Of a stretch of 64,000 bases of DNA, positions 16,829 to 25,303 are shown piece by piece. The stretch covers positions 1-64,000 of the forward strand of contig CAVVAY010000008.1 of assembly GCA_963746465.1 (NCBI GenBank), read 5' to 3'. The stretch comes from CAVVAY01 sp963746465. GTDB lineage: Bacteria; Actinomycetota; Actinomycetes; JACCUZ01. The notes beneath the pieces were generated by a model. The model saw only the letters and a program-made list of their open reading frames with translations. It had not been told where the DNA came from and made no database searches. Within the stretch, counting starts at the first letter, position 1, and every line of letters starts with the position of its first letter. The translations under genes and the position numbers were made by a program.

Positions 16829-19204
16829 ATGTCGGACGGCGTGCGTCGTCTCCCGGGCAGCGACGACGAGCGCGGCGGCCCGCACCGCGACCTGGTGATG
16901 GCGGCCGCCGGGGTCGGCTGGTTCGACTGGGACGTCCGGGCCGACCATCTCGACTTCGACGACCGGACCTGCCGGCTCTTCGGCATCGACCCGCAGACCT
17001 TCGACCACCGGGTCGCGACCTTCTGGGCGGCTCTGTACCCGGAGGACCTGGCCGCCGTCGAGACGTTGGTGGCCGAGGCCCTGGAGGGCTGCTCCGCCTA
17101 CGCCGCGGAGTACCGGGTGGTGCAGCCGGACGGTTCGGTCCGCTGGGTGGAGGCCCGCGGTCAGGTCGTGGCCGGTCCCGACGGGCGGGCCGCCCGGATG
17201 CTCGGCGTCGCGCGAGACACCACCGAGCAGCGCCTCGCGCGGGACACCGTGGCCCGCGCCCTCGAGCACATGGCCGACGGCTTCCTCTCGGTAGACCGGG
17301 ACTGGACGGTCACCTACGTCAACCGCAACGCCGAGGTCTTCGTCGGTCCGGCGGCCGAGGCCCGCGGCCGGCCGCTCTGGGAGGCCTGGCCGCACCTCGC
17401 GACCCCGGGCTACGAGCCGCTGGTCCGTCGCGCGGCGAGCACCGGCCAGCCGGAGGTCTTCACGAAGTACGTCGTCGCTGCCGACCGCTGGTTCCACGTC
17501 CGGGTCGTGCCGCACCCCGACGGCACCTCGTTCTTCGCCACCGACATCACCGCCCTGCGAGCCGCCGAGCTCGAGCAGGAGCGCGCGGTGAGCCGGCCGG
17601 ACCAGGCCCGAGCGGTGCTCGCCTACAGTGCCGCGCTCGCCGAGGCCGACACGCTGGCGGATGTCATCGACGTCGTCGCCACCATGGTGCTGCCTGCCTT
17701 CGGGGCGACCGGGATGCTGGTGTCGCTGGTCGAGTCCAACCGGCTCAAGCTGGCCGGTCACTCCGGGTACGGCCCTCGCGCGGTCGACCTGCTCGACGTC
17801 CTCAACGCCGACGACGACGTGCCGATCGCCCAGGTGCTGCGGACCCGGGCGCCGCTGTTCCTGCCCTCCCGGGAGGCCTACCTCGCCTCGTTCCCCGGGC
17901 GGGGCGACGTGATCGAGGCCACCGGCAAGCAGGCCTGGGCGTTCCTGCCGCTCACGGTGTCCGGCCGGGCGCTCGGCAGCCTCACGATCAGCTTCGACGA
18001 CCCCCGCGACTTCCCGACCGACGAGCGGTCTCTGCTGGTCAACGTCAGCGGCCTGCTCGCCCAGACGCTGGCCCGGGCCCGGTTGCGCGACTCGGAGCGC
18101 ACGCTGGCCGCCGAGCTGCAGCAGCAGCTGCTGCCGAGGGCGCTGCCGCGGCCGACCGGACTGGTGGCGACCGCGCGCTACCTCGCGGCGACCGACGGGA
18201 TGGGCGTCGGCGGCGACTGGTACGACGTGCTGGAGCTGCCCGGCGACCGGGTGGCGCTGGTGATCGGTGACGTGCAGGGCCACACCATGCAGGCGGCCGC
18301 GGTGATGGGCCAGCTGCGCAACGCGCTGCGCGCCTACGCCGCCGAGGGCCACGAGCCGGGGGCTGTGATGTCCCGGACCAACCGGCTGATGTCCGAGCTC
18401 GACCCCGGCGTCTTCGCGACCTGCGCGATCGTCATGGTGGACCTGCGCTCGTCCCGCACCCAGCTGGTGCTCGCCGGCCACCCGCCGCCGGTCCGGCGTA
18501 CCTCCGAGGGCGTGACCGAACCGCTCGCCGCGCCGGTCGGGCCACCGCTCGGCGTCGTCGCCGACCAGGAGTACCAGCCGGGGGTCGTGCGGCTGGGACG
18601 CGGCGACACCCTGGTGCTGTTCACCGACGGACTGGTCGAGGACTCGGCCCGCAGCTTCGACGAGGGGCTGGCCTCGGTGCTGGCCACGTTGCGCGAGTCC
18701 ACGACCGACGACCTGGAGGCGCTGGCCGACCGGCTGCTGGCCGGTTCGGTCGACCCCGACCACCGGTCCGACGACGTGGCGCTGCTCGTCGTACGCCATG
18801 ACGGCCTGCCCGAGTCGGCGCGGCCCGCGCAGGCCCGGACCTCGATCGACCGGGAGGACCCGCGGGCGGCCCGGACGGCCCGGGAGTTCATCGGCGCCCA
18901 CGTCTCGGAGCCCGGCCTGGCCGACCTGCGGGAGACCGCGGTGCTGCTGGTCTCCGAGGTGGTGACCAACGCGTTGCGGCACACCGACGGCCGGGTCGAC
19001 CTCGAGCTGTGGCGGTTTCCCGACCGGGTGCGGGTCGAGGTGTCCGACGAGACGTCGCGCAACCCGGTGTCGGCGAGCAGCGGGCTGCTCGACGAGTCCG
19101 GCCGCGGCGTGCCGCTGATGGACGCGCTCAGCGACCGGTGGGGCACCTCGCCGCACGGCGCCGGCAAGGTCGTGTGGTTCGAGCTCGACCTGCCGCGCCG
19201 CTGA
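16829..19204 (+). CDS. PAS/GAF-sensing SpoIIE-type serine phosphatase with C-terminal ATPase domain
   Basis: A 791-residue cytosolic regulator. Order: PAS domain with PAC motif (about 20-130; VGWFDWDVRADHLDFDD), second PAS (about 135-240; MADGFLSVDRDWTVTYVN), GAF-like domain (about 260-420), PP2C/SpoIIE phosphatase (about 435-640) with GGDWYDVLELPG and VIGDVQGHTMQAA retaining the metal-binding Asp residues, and an HATPase anti-sigma-kinase-like domain (about 670-790) with LLVSEVVTNALRH and GRGVPLMDAL. Such proteins act in partner-switching control of alternative sigma factors. ATG 16829 has GGGAGG about nine bases upstream; GTG 16823 is an alternative. Confidence 0.92.
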   Translation: MSDGVRRLPGSDDERGGPHRDLVMAAAGVGWFDWDVRADHLDFDDRTCRLFGIDPQTFDHRVATFWAALYPEDLAAVETLVAEALEGCSAYAAEYRVVQPDGSVRWVEARGQVVAGPDGRAARMLGVARDTTEQRLARDTVARALEHMADGFLSVDRDWTVTYVNRNAEVFVGPAAEARGRPLWEAWPHLATPGYEPLVRRAASTGQPEVFTKYVVAADRWFHVRVVPHPDGTSFFATDITALRAAELEQERAVSRPDQARAVLAYSAALAEADTLADVIDVVATMVLPAFGATGMLVSLVESNRLKLAGHSGYGPRAVDLLDVLNADDDVPIAQVLRTRAPLFLPSREAYLASFPGRGDVIEATGKQAWAFLPLTVSGRALGSLTISFDDPRDFPTDERSLLVNVSGLLAQTLARARLRDSERTLAAELQQQLLPRALPRPTGLVATARYLAATDGMGVGGDWYDVLELPGDRVALVIGDVQGHTMQAAAVMGQLRNALRAYAAEGHEPGAVMSRTNRLMSELDPGVFATCAIVMVDLRSSRTQLVLAGHPPPVRRTSEGVTEPLAAPVGPPLGVVADQEYQPGVVRLGRGDTLVLFTDGLVEDSARSFDEGLASVLATLRESTTDDLEALADRLLAGSVDPDHRSDDVALLVVRHDGLPESARPAQARTSIDREDPRAARTAREFIGAHVSEPGLADLRETAVLLVSEVVTNALRHTDGRVDLELWRFPDRVRVEVSDETSRNPVSASSGLLDESGRGVPLMDALSDRWGTSPHGAGKVVWFELDLPRR

Positions 19205-19216
19205 CGCCGCGTCGGG

Positions 19217-20716
19217 TCAGGCGGCCCGACGGCCGGAGGGGCGCCGGCCGTTGCGGCGGTGCCGGTGCTGACCGGACGAACGGTTGTCGTCGTACGTCGA
19301 GCGGCTGGCGTTCGGCGACCGCGACGCGCGCGGGGCCGCCGTGACGACGACCGGCTCGCCGGACTCGGCCAGCTCGCGGACCGGGTCGCTCCCCGGCGTC
19401 GCGTCGACCGGGGTCACGTCGACGCCGGCGCGGCCGAACAGGTGCCGTGCCGCGCGCAGCTGGTCGTGCCCGAGCACCGACACCACGACGCCTGAGGCGC
19501 CGGCGCGGGCGGTGCGCCCGGACCGGTGCAGGTAGTCCTTGTGGTCGTTCGGCGGGTCGACGTGCACGACCAGGTCCACGTCGGTGATGTGGATGCCCCG
19601 GGCCGCGACGTCGGTCGCCACCAGCACCCGGGACTCGCCTCGGGAGAACGAGTCGAGCGCGCGCTGCCGCTGACCCTGGCTGCGGTTGCCGTGGATGGCC
19701 TGCGCCGCGACGCCCAGACGGTCGAGCTGCTTCACCAGGCGGTCCGCGCCGTGCTTGGTGCGCACGAAGAGCAGGGTGCGAGCCGGCCGGGTCGCGATCT
19801 CCGCGAGCACCTCGACCTTCTGCTCGTTGCGCACGACGAGCGCCTTGTGCTCCATCGTCGTGACGTGCGACTCGGCGGGGTCGACCGCGCGAGCGACCGG
19901 GTCGGTCAGGTAGGTGCGGACGAGCTTGCCGACCGCGCCGTCGAGAGTGGCCGAGAACAGCAGCCGCTGCGAGCCGGCCGGCGTCATGTCGAGGATCCGG
20001 CTGACGTCGGGAAGAAAGCCCATGTCGGCCATGTGGTCGGCCTCGTCGAGCACGGCGACCTCGATCGAGGCGAGCGTGCAGCTCCTGCGCTCGATCAGGT
20101 CGAGCAGACGACCCGGTGTGGCGACGACGATGTCGACGCCGCGCTCGAGAGTCGCGATCTGCCGACCCAGCGGCGCGCCGCCGAACACGGCGACGGTCTT
20201 GACGCCGAGGGCGTGGCCGAGCGGCTCCAGCGCGTCGCGCACCTGCACCGCGAGCTCCCGGGTCGGGACGAGCACCAGGCCGCGCGGGGTGCGCGCGGCC
20301 GGCTTGCGGCCGGCCAGCCGGGTGATCATCGGCAGGCCGAACGCGAGGGTCTTCCCCGAGCCGGTCTGTGCCCGGCCGAGCACGTCGCGACCGGCGAGGC
20401 AGTCGGCCAGCGTCGCAGCCTGGATCGGGAAGGCGGTGCGGATGTCGCGCCGCTCGAGAGCGGTCACCAGCTCCTGCGGGAGACCGAGCTTGCCGAACGA
20501 GGTCTCGGTCGGCAGCGGGCTCTCGGTCGCGGCGCGCTCGAACCAGGCGGTGAGCTCACGGTCCGCGGCCTGGTCGGCGACCCGGGTCGCGATCTTGGCC
20601 GACGGCTTGCCGGCCGGGCGGCGGCGCTGGGCGCCGCCACGGTCCGGACGGGGACCGCCGGACCTGGGGGCGGAACTACGGGCGGGCCGTCCACGGCCCG
20701 AGGCGTGCATGGTCAT
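19217..20716 (-). CDS. DEAD/DEAH-box RNA helicase
   Basis: A 499-residue ATP-dependent RNA helicase. A basic N-terminal extension (about 1-60, Arg/Pro/Gly-rich) precedes the Q motif (SFGKLGLPQELV), Walker A AQTGSGKT near residue 115, PTRELAVQV, TPGRLLD, the DEAD variant VLDEADHMADMGF, SAT, and the helicase C motifs LLFVRTKHGADRL, VATDVAARGIH and HRSGRTARAG. The C-terminal tail is Arg/Ser-rich. Start is ATG 20716 (MTMHASG), with GGAG about 10 bases upstream. A structured leader of about 150 bases precedes it, as often seen for cold- or RNA-stress-regulated helicases. Confidence 0.93.
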   Translation of the reverse strand: MTMHASGRGRPARSSAPRSGGPRPDRGGAQRRRPAGKPSAKIATRVADQAADRELTAWFERAATESPLPTETSFGKLGLPQELVTALERRDIRTAFPIQAATLADCLAGRDVLGRAQTGSGKTLAFGLPMITRLAGRKPAARTPRGLVLVPTRELAVQVRDALEPLGHALGVKTVAVFGGAPLGRQIATLERGVDIVVATPGRLLDLIERRSCTLASIEVAVLDEADHMADMGFLPDVSRILDMTPAGSQRLLFSATLDGAVGKLVRTYLTDPVARAVDPAESHVTTMEHKALVVRNEQKVEVLAEIATRPARTLLFVRTKHGADRLVKQLDRLGVAAQAIHGNRSQGQRQRALDSFSRGESRVLVATDVAARGIHITDVDLVVHVDPPNDHKDYLHRSGRTARAGASGVVVSVLGHDQLRAARHLFGRAGVDVTPVDATPGSDPVRELAESGEPVVVTAAPRASRSPNASRSTYDDNRSSGQHRHRRNGRRPSGRRAA

Positions 20717-20868
20717 GCGAGGGAACTCCGATGCGGTGTTGAGGCCGCACCGCGAGGGCTGCACCGCCAGCAGGACTGCTGTCGGGAGCACGTCTCGAGA
20801 GACGACCACGCGGACGACTCGCCCGCGGGAGTGGTGGCCAGATGCCACCGAAGACAGCGCCCAGCCTA
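20717..20868 (-). promoter_or_regulatory. Promoter and structured 5' leader of the DEAD-box helicase gene
   Basis: A -10-like TAGGCT (minus strand, 20863-20868) is followed by about 145 bases of leader. Two perfect stem-loops are visible: GGTGGC/GCCACC around a 5-base loop (20833-20849) and CAGCAG/CTGCTG around 2 bases (20768-20781). The frame of the helicase also stays open upstream from a GTG (VQPSRCGLN) without a stop. RNA-level control is inferred. Confidence 0.45.
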
Positions 20869-20912
20869 CCAGCGAGCGGGCGGCGACCCGGTCGTTGCTC
20901 GTGTGTCCCTGG

Positions 20913-22109
20913 TCACGGCGTCGGCGGGTCAACCGCGTGCGGTGCGAGGCCCCAGCGTGCCTTGAGCGCGAGGATCCGTCGGGCCGAGGCGTCGGCGCGG
21001 TCCCGGTCGAGCCCGCCGGAGTCCAGCGCCCGGCGGACCGCAGCGGCCGCGGTCAGCGGGCTCGCGTCGCAGGCCATCGCCCAGTCGGCACCCGCGCGCA
21101 GCGCCCGCACAGCGGCCCGCGCCGGGGTGATGCCCAGCGAGGAGCTGGCGGCGGCCATCGCGAGCGAGTCGGTCAGCAGCACGACGTCCGGGCCGGCCGA
21201 GCGACGCAGGTAGTGCAGCGACCGTGGCGAGAGGCTGGTCGGCACGTCGCCGGTGGTCAGCCCCTTGGACAGCAGGTGACCGACCATCACCACCGGTGCG
21301 CCGGCAGCCAGCTCGCGGTCGAACGGCACCAGGTCGCGGCCAGCGAGCTGCGCCAGTGGCGGCACCCGGGCCGGACCGGTGTGCGAGTTGGTCGCCGAGC
21401 CGTGCCCCGGCCAGTGCTTCAGCACGGTCACCACCCTGGCGTCGGCCATCCCGAGGCGCCATGCGCGCGCGGCGGCCGCCACTCGGTCCGGGTCGGGGGA
21501 GAAGGCCCGGCCGAGGCTGTCGATGTAGCGGCCCGGGACGGCGAGGTCGGCGACGGGGGCGAGGTCCATGCGGACGCCGAGCCGGCGCATCCGGCTGCCG
21601 TAGTCCTCGGCCGTGCGCCGGATCCGGGCCGGCCGCCAGCCGCCCATCGTCCGGGCCGACGGCAGCCGGTAGATGACCTCGCGCAGCCGCTGCACGGTGC
21701 CGCCCTCCTCGTCGCTGGCGATGAACGGCAGCACGGGCGTGCGGGCGGCGGCGGTCACCGCGTGCAGCCGGGCACGGAGGCGGTCGGGCGGGTCGGAGCC
21801 GAGCAGCGTGATGCCGCCGATGCCGGCGGCTGCCTGCCGGCGGGCCCGGTCGAGGTCCTGCAGGTCGACGCAGGAGAAGACCAGCTGGGCGGCCAGCCGG
21901 CGGGTGCCCCAGGTCGCCGGGTCGCTGCCGGCGTACGCGCTGGGCGCGGGGGTGCCTGCAGCCAGCGCGCGGTCGCCCGCGGCCGTGCTGCGCGGCGTCG
22001 CCTTCGTGGCCGGACCGGTCTCCTGTGCGTCGGCAGGGAGCCCGACGAGGATCGCCAGCAGGGACAGGCCGGCGGCCGACAGGGCGAGGGTTCGAGGGCG
22101 TCGGGGCAC
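20913..22109 (-). CDS. Secreted glycoside hydrolase family 3 protein (NagZ/beta-N-acetylhexosaminidase-like)
   Basis: A 398-residue exported GH3 protein. Start is GTG 22109, giving a signal peptide (LALSAAGLSLLAILVGLPADA, about 1-29). The barrel carries FIASDEEGGTVQRL (near 125), the conserved KHWPGHGSATNSHTG loop (near 235) and the nucleophile Asp in LLTDSLAMAA (near 310). Family members remove GlcNAc from peptidoglycan fragments, or act as phosphorylases. In most NagZ-type enzymes the loop after PGHG ends D-S-H; here it is N-S-H, so the catalytic His is kept but its Asp partner is replaced. Activity may be altered. Confidence 0.88.
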   Translation of the reverse strand: MPRRPRTLALSAAGLSLLAILVGLPADAQETGPATKATPRSTAAGDRALAAGTPAPSAYAGSDPATWGTRRLAAQLVFSCVDLQDLDRARRQAAAGIGGITLLGSDPPDRLRARLHAVTAAARTPVLPFIASDEEGGTVQRLREVIYRLPSARTMGGWRPARIRRTAEDYGSRMRRLGVRMDLAPVADLAVPGRYIDSLGRAFSPDPDRVAAAARAWRLGMADARVVTVLKHWPGHGSATNSHTGPARVPPLAQLAGRDLVPFDRELAAGAPVVMVGHLLSKGLTTGDVPTSLSPRSLHYLRRSAGPDVVLLTDSLAMAAASSSLGITPARAAVRALRAGADWAMACDASPLTAAAAVRRALDSGGLDRDRADASARRILALKARWGLAPHAVDPPTP

Positions 22110-22150
22110 GGGGACCCACCGTAGCCCGGTTGTGTGTCGAACCGGCGCAG

Positions 22151-23401
22151 CTACACCGCGCGCATCGTCGCCGTGAAGACCAGTCGCCCCTCGGCCGTGG
22201 GCTCCCGCTGCACCAGCAGAGCCACCTGCACCTCGGTGCCGTCGCGACGCAGTGCCGGGACGGTGACCTCCCGGTCGATGATCGCGCTGGTCCCGGTGAG
22301 CAGGTGCAGGGTGAAGCCGGCGATGTGCGCCTCCCGAAGCCGCTCGGGGATGATCGCGCCGATCCGCCGGCCGATCAGTGACTCGTCCCAGCCCAGCAGC
22401 GCGAGGGCGGCCGGGCTCGCCGCCATGATCCGGTTGACGTCGTCGGCCGCGAGCACCGCGGTGGACGCCCGGCGTACCCGCGAGGCGTCCCAGCGCAGGC
22501 CCGGCACCCGGGCCGGCTCCAGCTCGGCGGGCAGGCCGGGCCACGCCGTCGCGACGGCCCCCTGCACCTGACCGACCACCTGGTCGCAGATCCACCGGCG
22601 CAGCAGCTGGACCTCCGGCTGGGTCGCGGGCGCGAGCATGTGGCCGTCCTCGGCCAGCGCGAGGATCCGGTCGAGCAGCAGCGAGAGGTCGGCGAAGTCG
22701 GCAGCCGAGGTCGCCGCGACCCGCAGCGTGACGTCGCCGCGGGCGGTCGGCCCGCTGGTCATCGGCAGCAGCCCGAGGGCGTCGGCGAGCACGGCGAAGG
22801 CGTCGTGGGCGGGGCCGTCGTTCCCGCCACCGAGCCCGCTCAGCTCCTCGTCCCACTGCGCCAGCAGGTGCTCGCGCAGCAGGGCGTCGACGTGCTGCCG
22901 CCAGGCCATCGCGAGGACGACGGGGACCCCCACCAGGACGACCTCGACCTCCCGCTGCCCGGCCGGTTCCCCGGGCCCGGCGGCCGCGGCGACCCGCTCC
23001 GGCAGCCCGGTGCCCAGCTCGAACCACACCGTCTTCCCGATGCCGGCGTCGGGCTCGGTGCCGTGCCGGTCGGCCATCAGCTCGACCAGCTCGAGGCCGC
23101 GCCCGGTGCTGGCGCCCGCGGCGTAGCGGCGCGGGCTGGGCTGGTGCGGGCTGTCGTCGTGCACACTGACCCGGATCCCGCGCGGTCCGGCGACGACCAG
23201 CAGGTCGATCACCGTCCGGGCGTGCACCACGGCGTTGGTCACCAGCTCGCTGACCAGCAGCTCGGCGGTGTCGGCCAGGTCGGCCCGGCCGACCTCGGCG
23301 AGAGACTGGGCGACCGCCCGCCGGGCCAGCCGCGCGCTCTCGGGCTGCGGCTCGAGCGGGGTCCGGCGCTCGACGAGGGGCACGGGGAGGTCAGTCGTCA
23401 C
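22151..23401 (-). CDS. HATPase (anti-sigma kinase-like) and PAS domain protein
   Basis: A 416-residue cytosolic signalling protein. The N-terminal ATPase domain (about 15-140) has LLVSELVTNAVVHA (N box), VSVHDDSP and GRGLELVELMADRHG. A central helical region (about 150-280) follows, and a C-terminal PAS domain (about 295-415) with VLAADDVNRIMAASPAAL and ERLREAHIAGF. Start is GTG 23401 with GGGGAGG six bases upstream. With the SpoIIE-type gene at 16.8 kb it suggests partner-switch signalling, though direct partnership is only inferred. It is transcribed divergently from the gene at 23504. Confidence 0.85.
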   Translation of the reverse strand: MTTDLPVPLVERRTPLEPQPESARLARRAVAQSLAEVGRADLADTAELLVSELVTNAVVHARTVIDLLVVAGPRGIRVSVHDDSPHQPSPRRYAAGASTGRGLELVELMADRHGTEPDAGIGKTVWFELGTGLPERVAAAAGPGEPAGQREVEVVLVGVPVVLAMAWRQHVDALLREHLLAQWDEELSGLGGGNDGPAHDAFAVLADALGLLPMTSGPTARGDVTLRVAATSAADFADLSLLLDRILALAEDGHMLAPATQPEVQLLRRWICDQVVGQVQGAVATAWPGLPAELEPARVPGLRWDASRVRRASTAVLAADDVNRIMAASPAALALLGWDESLIGRRIGAIIPERLREAHIAGFTLHLLTGTSAIIDREVTVPALRRDGTEVQVALLVQREPTAEGRLVFTATMRAV

Positions 23402-23503
23402 CCGCACCTCCCCGGACCGTCCCCGTACGTTGCCTGAATCGTGGCACGGGGCTTCCGGCCGCGGCATCGGACGCGCGGGCAGTCCCGATGGGATGATCGG
23501 CCG

Positions 23504-24133
23504 GTGGAGGAGCGACGACCGCGGCGCCCGGCACTGCTCGGGAAGGCCGCCCTGGAGACGGTGGGCGGTGCGCCGGACCCGGCCGCGCTGGCCGAGGCGG
23601 CACATGCCACTGCCACCTTGCTCGTCGAGTCCGGGCGGGCCACCAGCGACGAGGCGACCCGGTCCCGGTTGGTCGCGCTGGTCGACGAGGTCGGGCTGGA
23701 CACCATCGCCGACCTGTGGGCGCAGCGCCCGCCGCGCTCGCTGCCGGGAGCGCTGTGGCGGCTGTACGTCCTGCGCGAGTGGGTACGCCGGGACGCCGTC
23801 GGTGCCGCGCAGGACTTCGCCAACGGCCGGGCCGCGGCCCCGGTCGCGCACGTCGTGGCGGGTGCGGCCGAGCCGCCGACCCCGGACGCGCTGCGCGCCC
23901 TGCTCGACGCCGTCCTGCACGGGGTGTTCGCCGGCGACCTCGCCGTCGCGCTGGAGCGGGCCGGCGCCTTCTGCCGGGTAGTGGTGGCCGGCCGGGTCAC
24001 CCGGGCGAACGACGTCGAGGTCGACGACCCCGGCGGCGCGGACGAGCTGACCCGGTCGTCGTCGTCACTGCTGCGGACCGCCGAGGACCTCGAGGCCGCC
24101 GCCACGCTGTGGCGCGGCGAGAACCTCGTCTGA
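23504..24133 (+). CDS. Conserved actinobacterial protein of unknown function
   Basis: A 209-residue, helix-rich soluble protein from GTG 23504 (VEERRPRRPALLG); the frame is open further upstream but Arg-rich without similarity. Recognisable conserved stretches are LLGKAALETVGG, DTIADLWAQRPPRSLPGALW, RLYVLREWVRRD and the C-terminal LRTAEDLEAAATLWRGENL. I recall similar proteins across Nocardioides-like genomes, sometimes mislabelled as RNA polymerase subunits. No catalytic motif, membrane segment or signal peptide is seen. It converges with the PAC2 gene across a gap holding a possible small RNA. Confidence 0.7.
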   Translation: MEERRPRRPALLGKAALETVGGAPDPAALAEAAHATATLLVESGRATSDEATRSRLVALVDEVGLDTIADLWAQRPPRSLPGALWRLYVLREWVRRDAVGAAQDFANGRAAAPVAHVVAGAAEPPTPDALRALLDAVLHGVFAGDLAVALERAGAFCRVVVAGRVTRANDVEVDDPGGADELTRSSSSLLRTAEDLEAAATLWRGENLV

Positions 24134-24157
24134 GGGCAGTCCGAACGGCCCACCCAC

Positions 24158-24248
24158 TACAATGAGAGCGGCCCTCCGGGGCCACCCAGGGTGCCGGGCC
24201 GCGGTAGCCCCGGGTCCCAATTGAAGCCGCTTCGAGCGGCCCCGCGCC
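24158..24248 (+). ncRNA. Possible small structured RNA or terminator region in a convergent gap
   Basis: A TACAAT box (24158-24163) is followed by GC-rich DNA with two compact perfect hairpins, GCCGCT/AGCGGC around TCG (about 24226-24240) and GCGCC/GGCGC around GTGA (about 24244-24257), after an unpaired CCCAATTGAA. No convincing -35 box is present. The elements could simply terminate the two convergent genes. Assignment as an RNA gene is tentative. Confidence 0.25.
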
Positions 24249-24290
24249 GTGAGGCGCTCCCGGCCCGGCGCCTCTGGTCTCCTCGCTCCG

Positions 24291-25256
24291 TCAGCCCTCC
24301 GGCTGGTCGCCGCCCTTGGACTGGTCGGCGAGGAAGCGCTCCAGCTCGGCGCCCAGCTCGTCGGCTGTCGGGAAACCACGTCGGCCGGCCAGCAGGTCGG
24401 CGCCGCCGGACTCCTCGCCACGGGTCGCGAGGTAGGTGTCGTACTGCTTCTCCAGTGCCCGCACCACCTCGGCCACCTCCGGCGAGGCGGCCACCTGCTC
24501 GTCCAGCTCGGCCCTGGTGCGCTCTGCGGCCGCGTGCAGTGCCGTCGTCGGCAGCACCAGGTCGGTGGCGGCGGCGACGTTGTCGAGCAGCGCCGCAGCG
24601 GCTGCCGGGTACTCCGCCTGCGCCAGGTAGTGCGGCACGTGCACCGCGAAGCCCATCGCGTCGCGGCCGGCCCCGCCGAGACGCAGCTCGAGCAGGTTGA
24701 TGACGCTGCCCGGCACCTGCACCGTGCCGATCCATGGGTCCCGGCCGGCGACCAGCTCCGTCCGGGTGGCGTGCGCCGTGGCCGATGTGGGCCGGGTGTG
24801 CGGGACGCCCATCGGGATGCCGTGCATGCCGATGGTGAGCCGCACACCGAGCTCGTCCACCAGCCCGGTGACGGCGCCGATGAACCGCTCCCAGGCGACG
24901 TCGGGCTCGGCGCCCTCGAGCAGCAGGAACCGGGTGCCCGCGCCGTCGGTCACCTCGTGCAGCACCAGCCGTGGGTCCTCGTAGGAGACCCAGTGGTCGG
25001 CCTCGAAGATCATTGCGGGCCGCCGCGAGCGGTAGTCGAGCAGCTGGTCGACGTCGAAGGTGGCCAGCGGCCGGTGCTCGAGGGTCTCCAGCAGGTGGTC
25101 CCGGGCCAGCTGGCCGGCCTGGCCGGCGTCGACGAAGCCGGTCAACGCGTGCAGCAGCACCGGGCCGGAGCCCTCGTCGGGGTCCGGCCCGGTGCTGGCG
25201 GTGCTGCCCGGGAAGGAGGTGTCGTGCCGGGTGTAGAGGTCGCGGGGGTCGAGCAC
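24291..25256 (-). CDS. PAC2 family protein (proteasome assembly chaperone-like)
   Basis: A 321-residue soluble protein of the PAC2 (proteasome assembly chaperone 2-like) family, widespread in actinobacteria with unproven function. Motifs: LLHALTGFVDAGQAGQLARD near residue 35, FDVDQLLDYRSRRP near 65, FLLLEGAEPDVAWERF near 110, and TIGMHGIPMGVPHTRPT near 145. The acidic Lys/Glu C-terminus ends DQSKGGDQPEG. Start is GTG 25256 with AAGGA upstream. The AOX-family gene upstream on the same strand ends 47 bases away. Confidence 0.85.
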   Translation of the reverse strand: MLDPRDLYTRHDTSFPGSTASTGPDPDEGSGPVLLHALTGFVDAGQAGQLARDHLLETLEHRPLATFDVDQLLDYRSRRPAMIFEADHWVSYEDPRLVLHEVTDGAGTRFLLLEGAEPDVAWERFIGAVTGLVDELGVRLTIGMHGIPMGVPHTRPTSATAHATRTELVAGRDPWIGTVQVPGSVINLLELRLGGAGRDAMGFAVHVPHYLAQAEYPAAAAALLDNVAAATDLVLPTTALHAAAERTRAELDEQVAASPEVAEVVRALEKQYDTYLATRGEESGGADLLAGRRGFPTADELGAELERFLADQSKGGDQPEG

Positions 25257-25303
25257 CCCACCATCCTTGCACCGGGCCGGACGGCCGGCCGTGCCGTCCG
25301 CCG

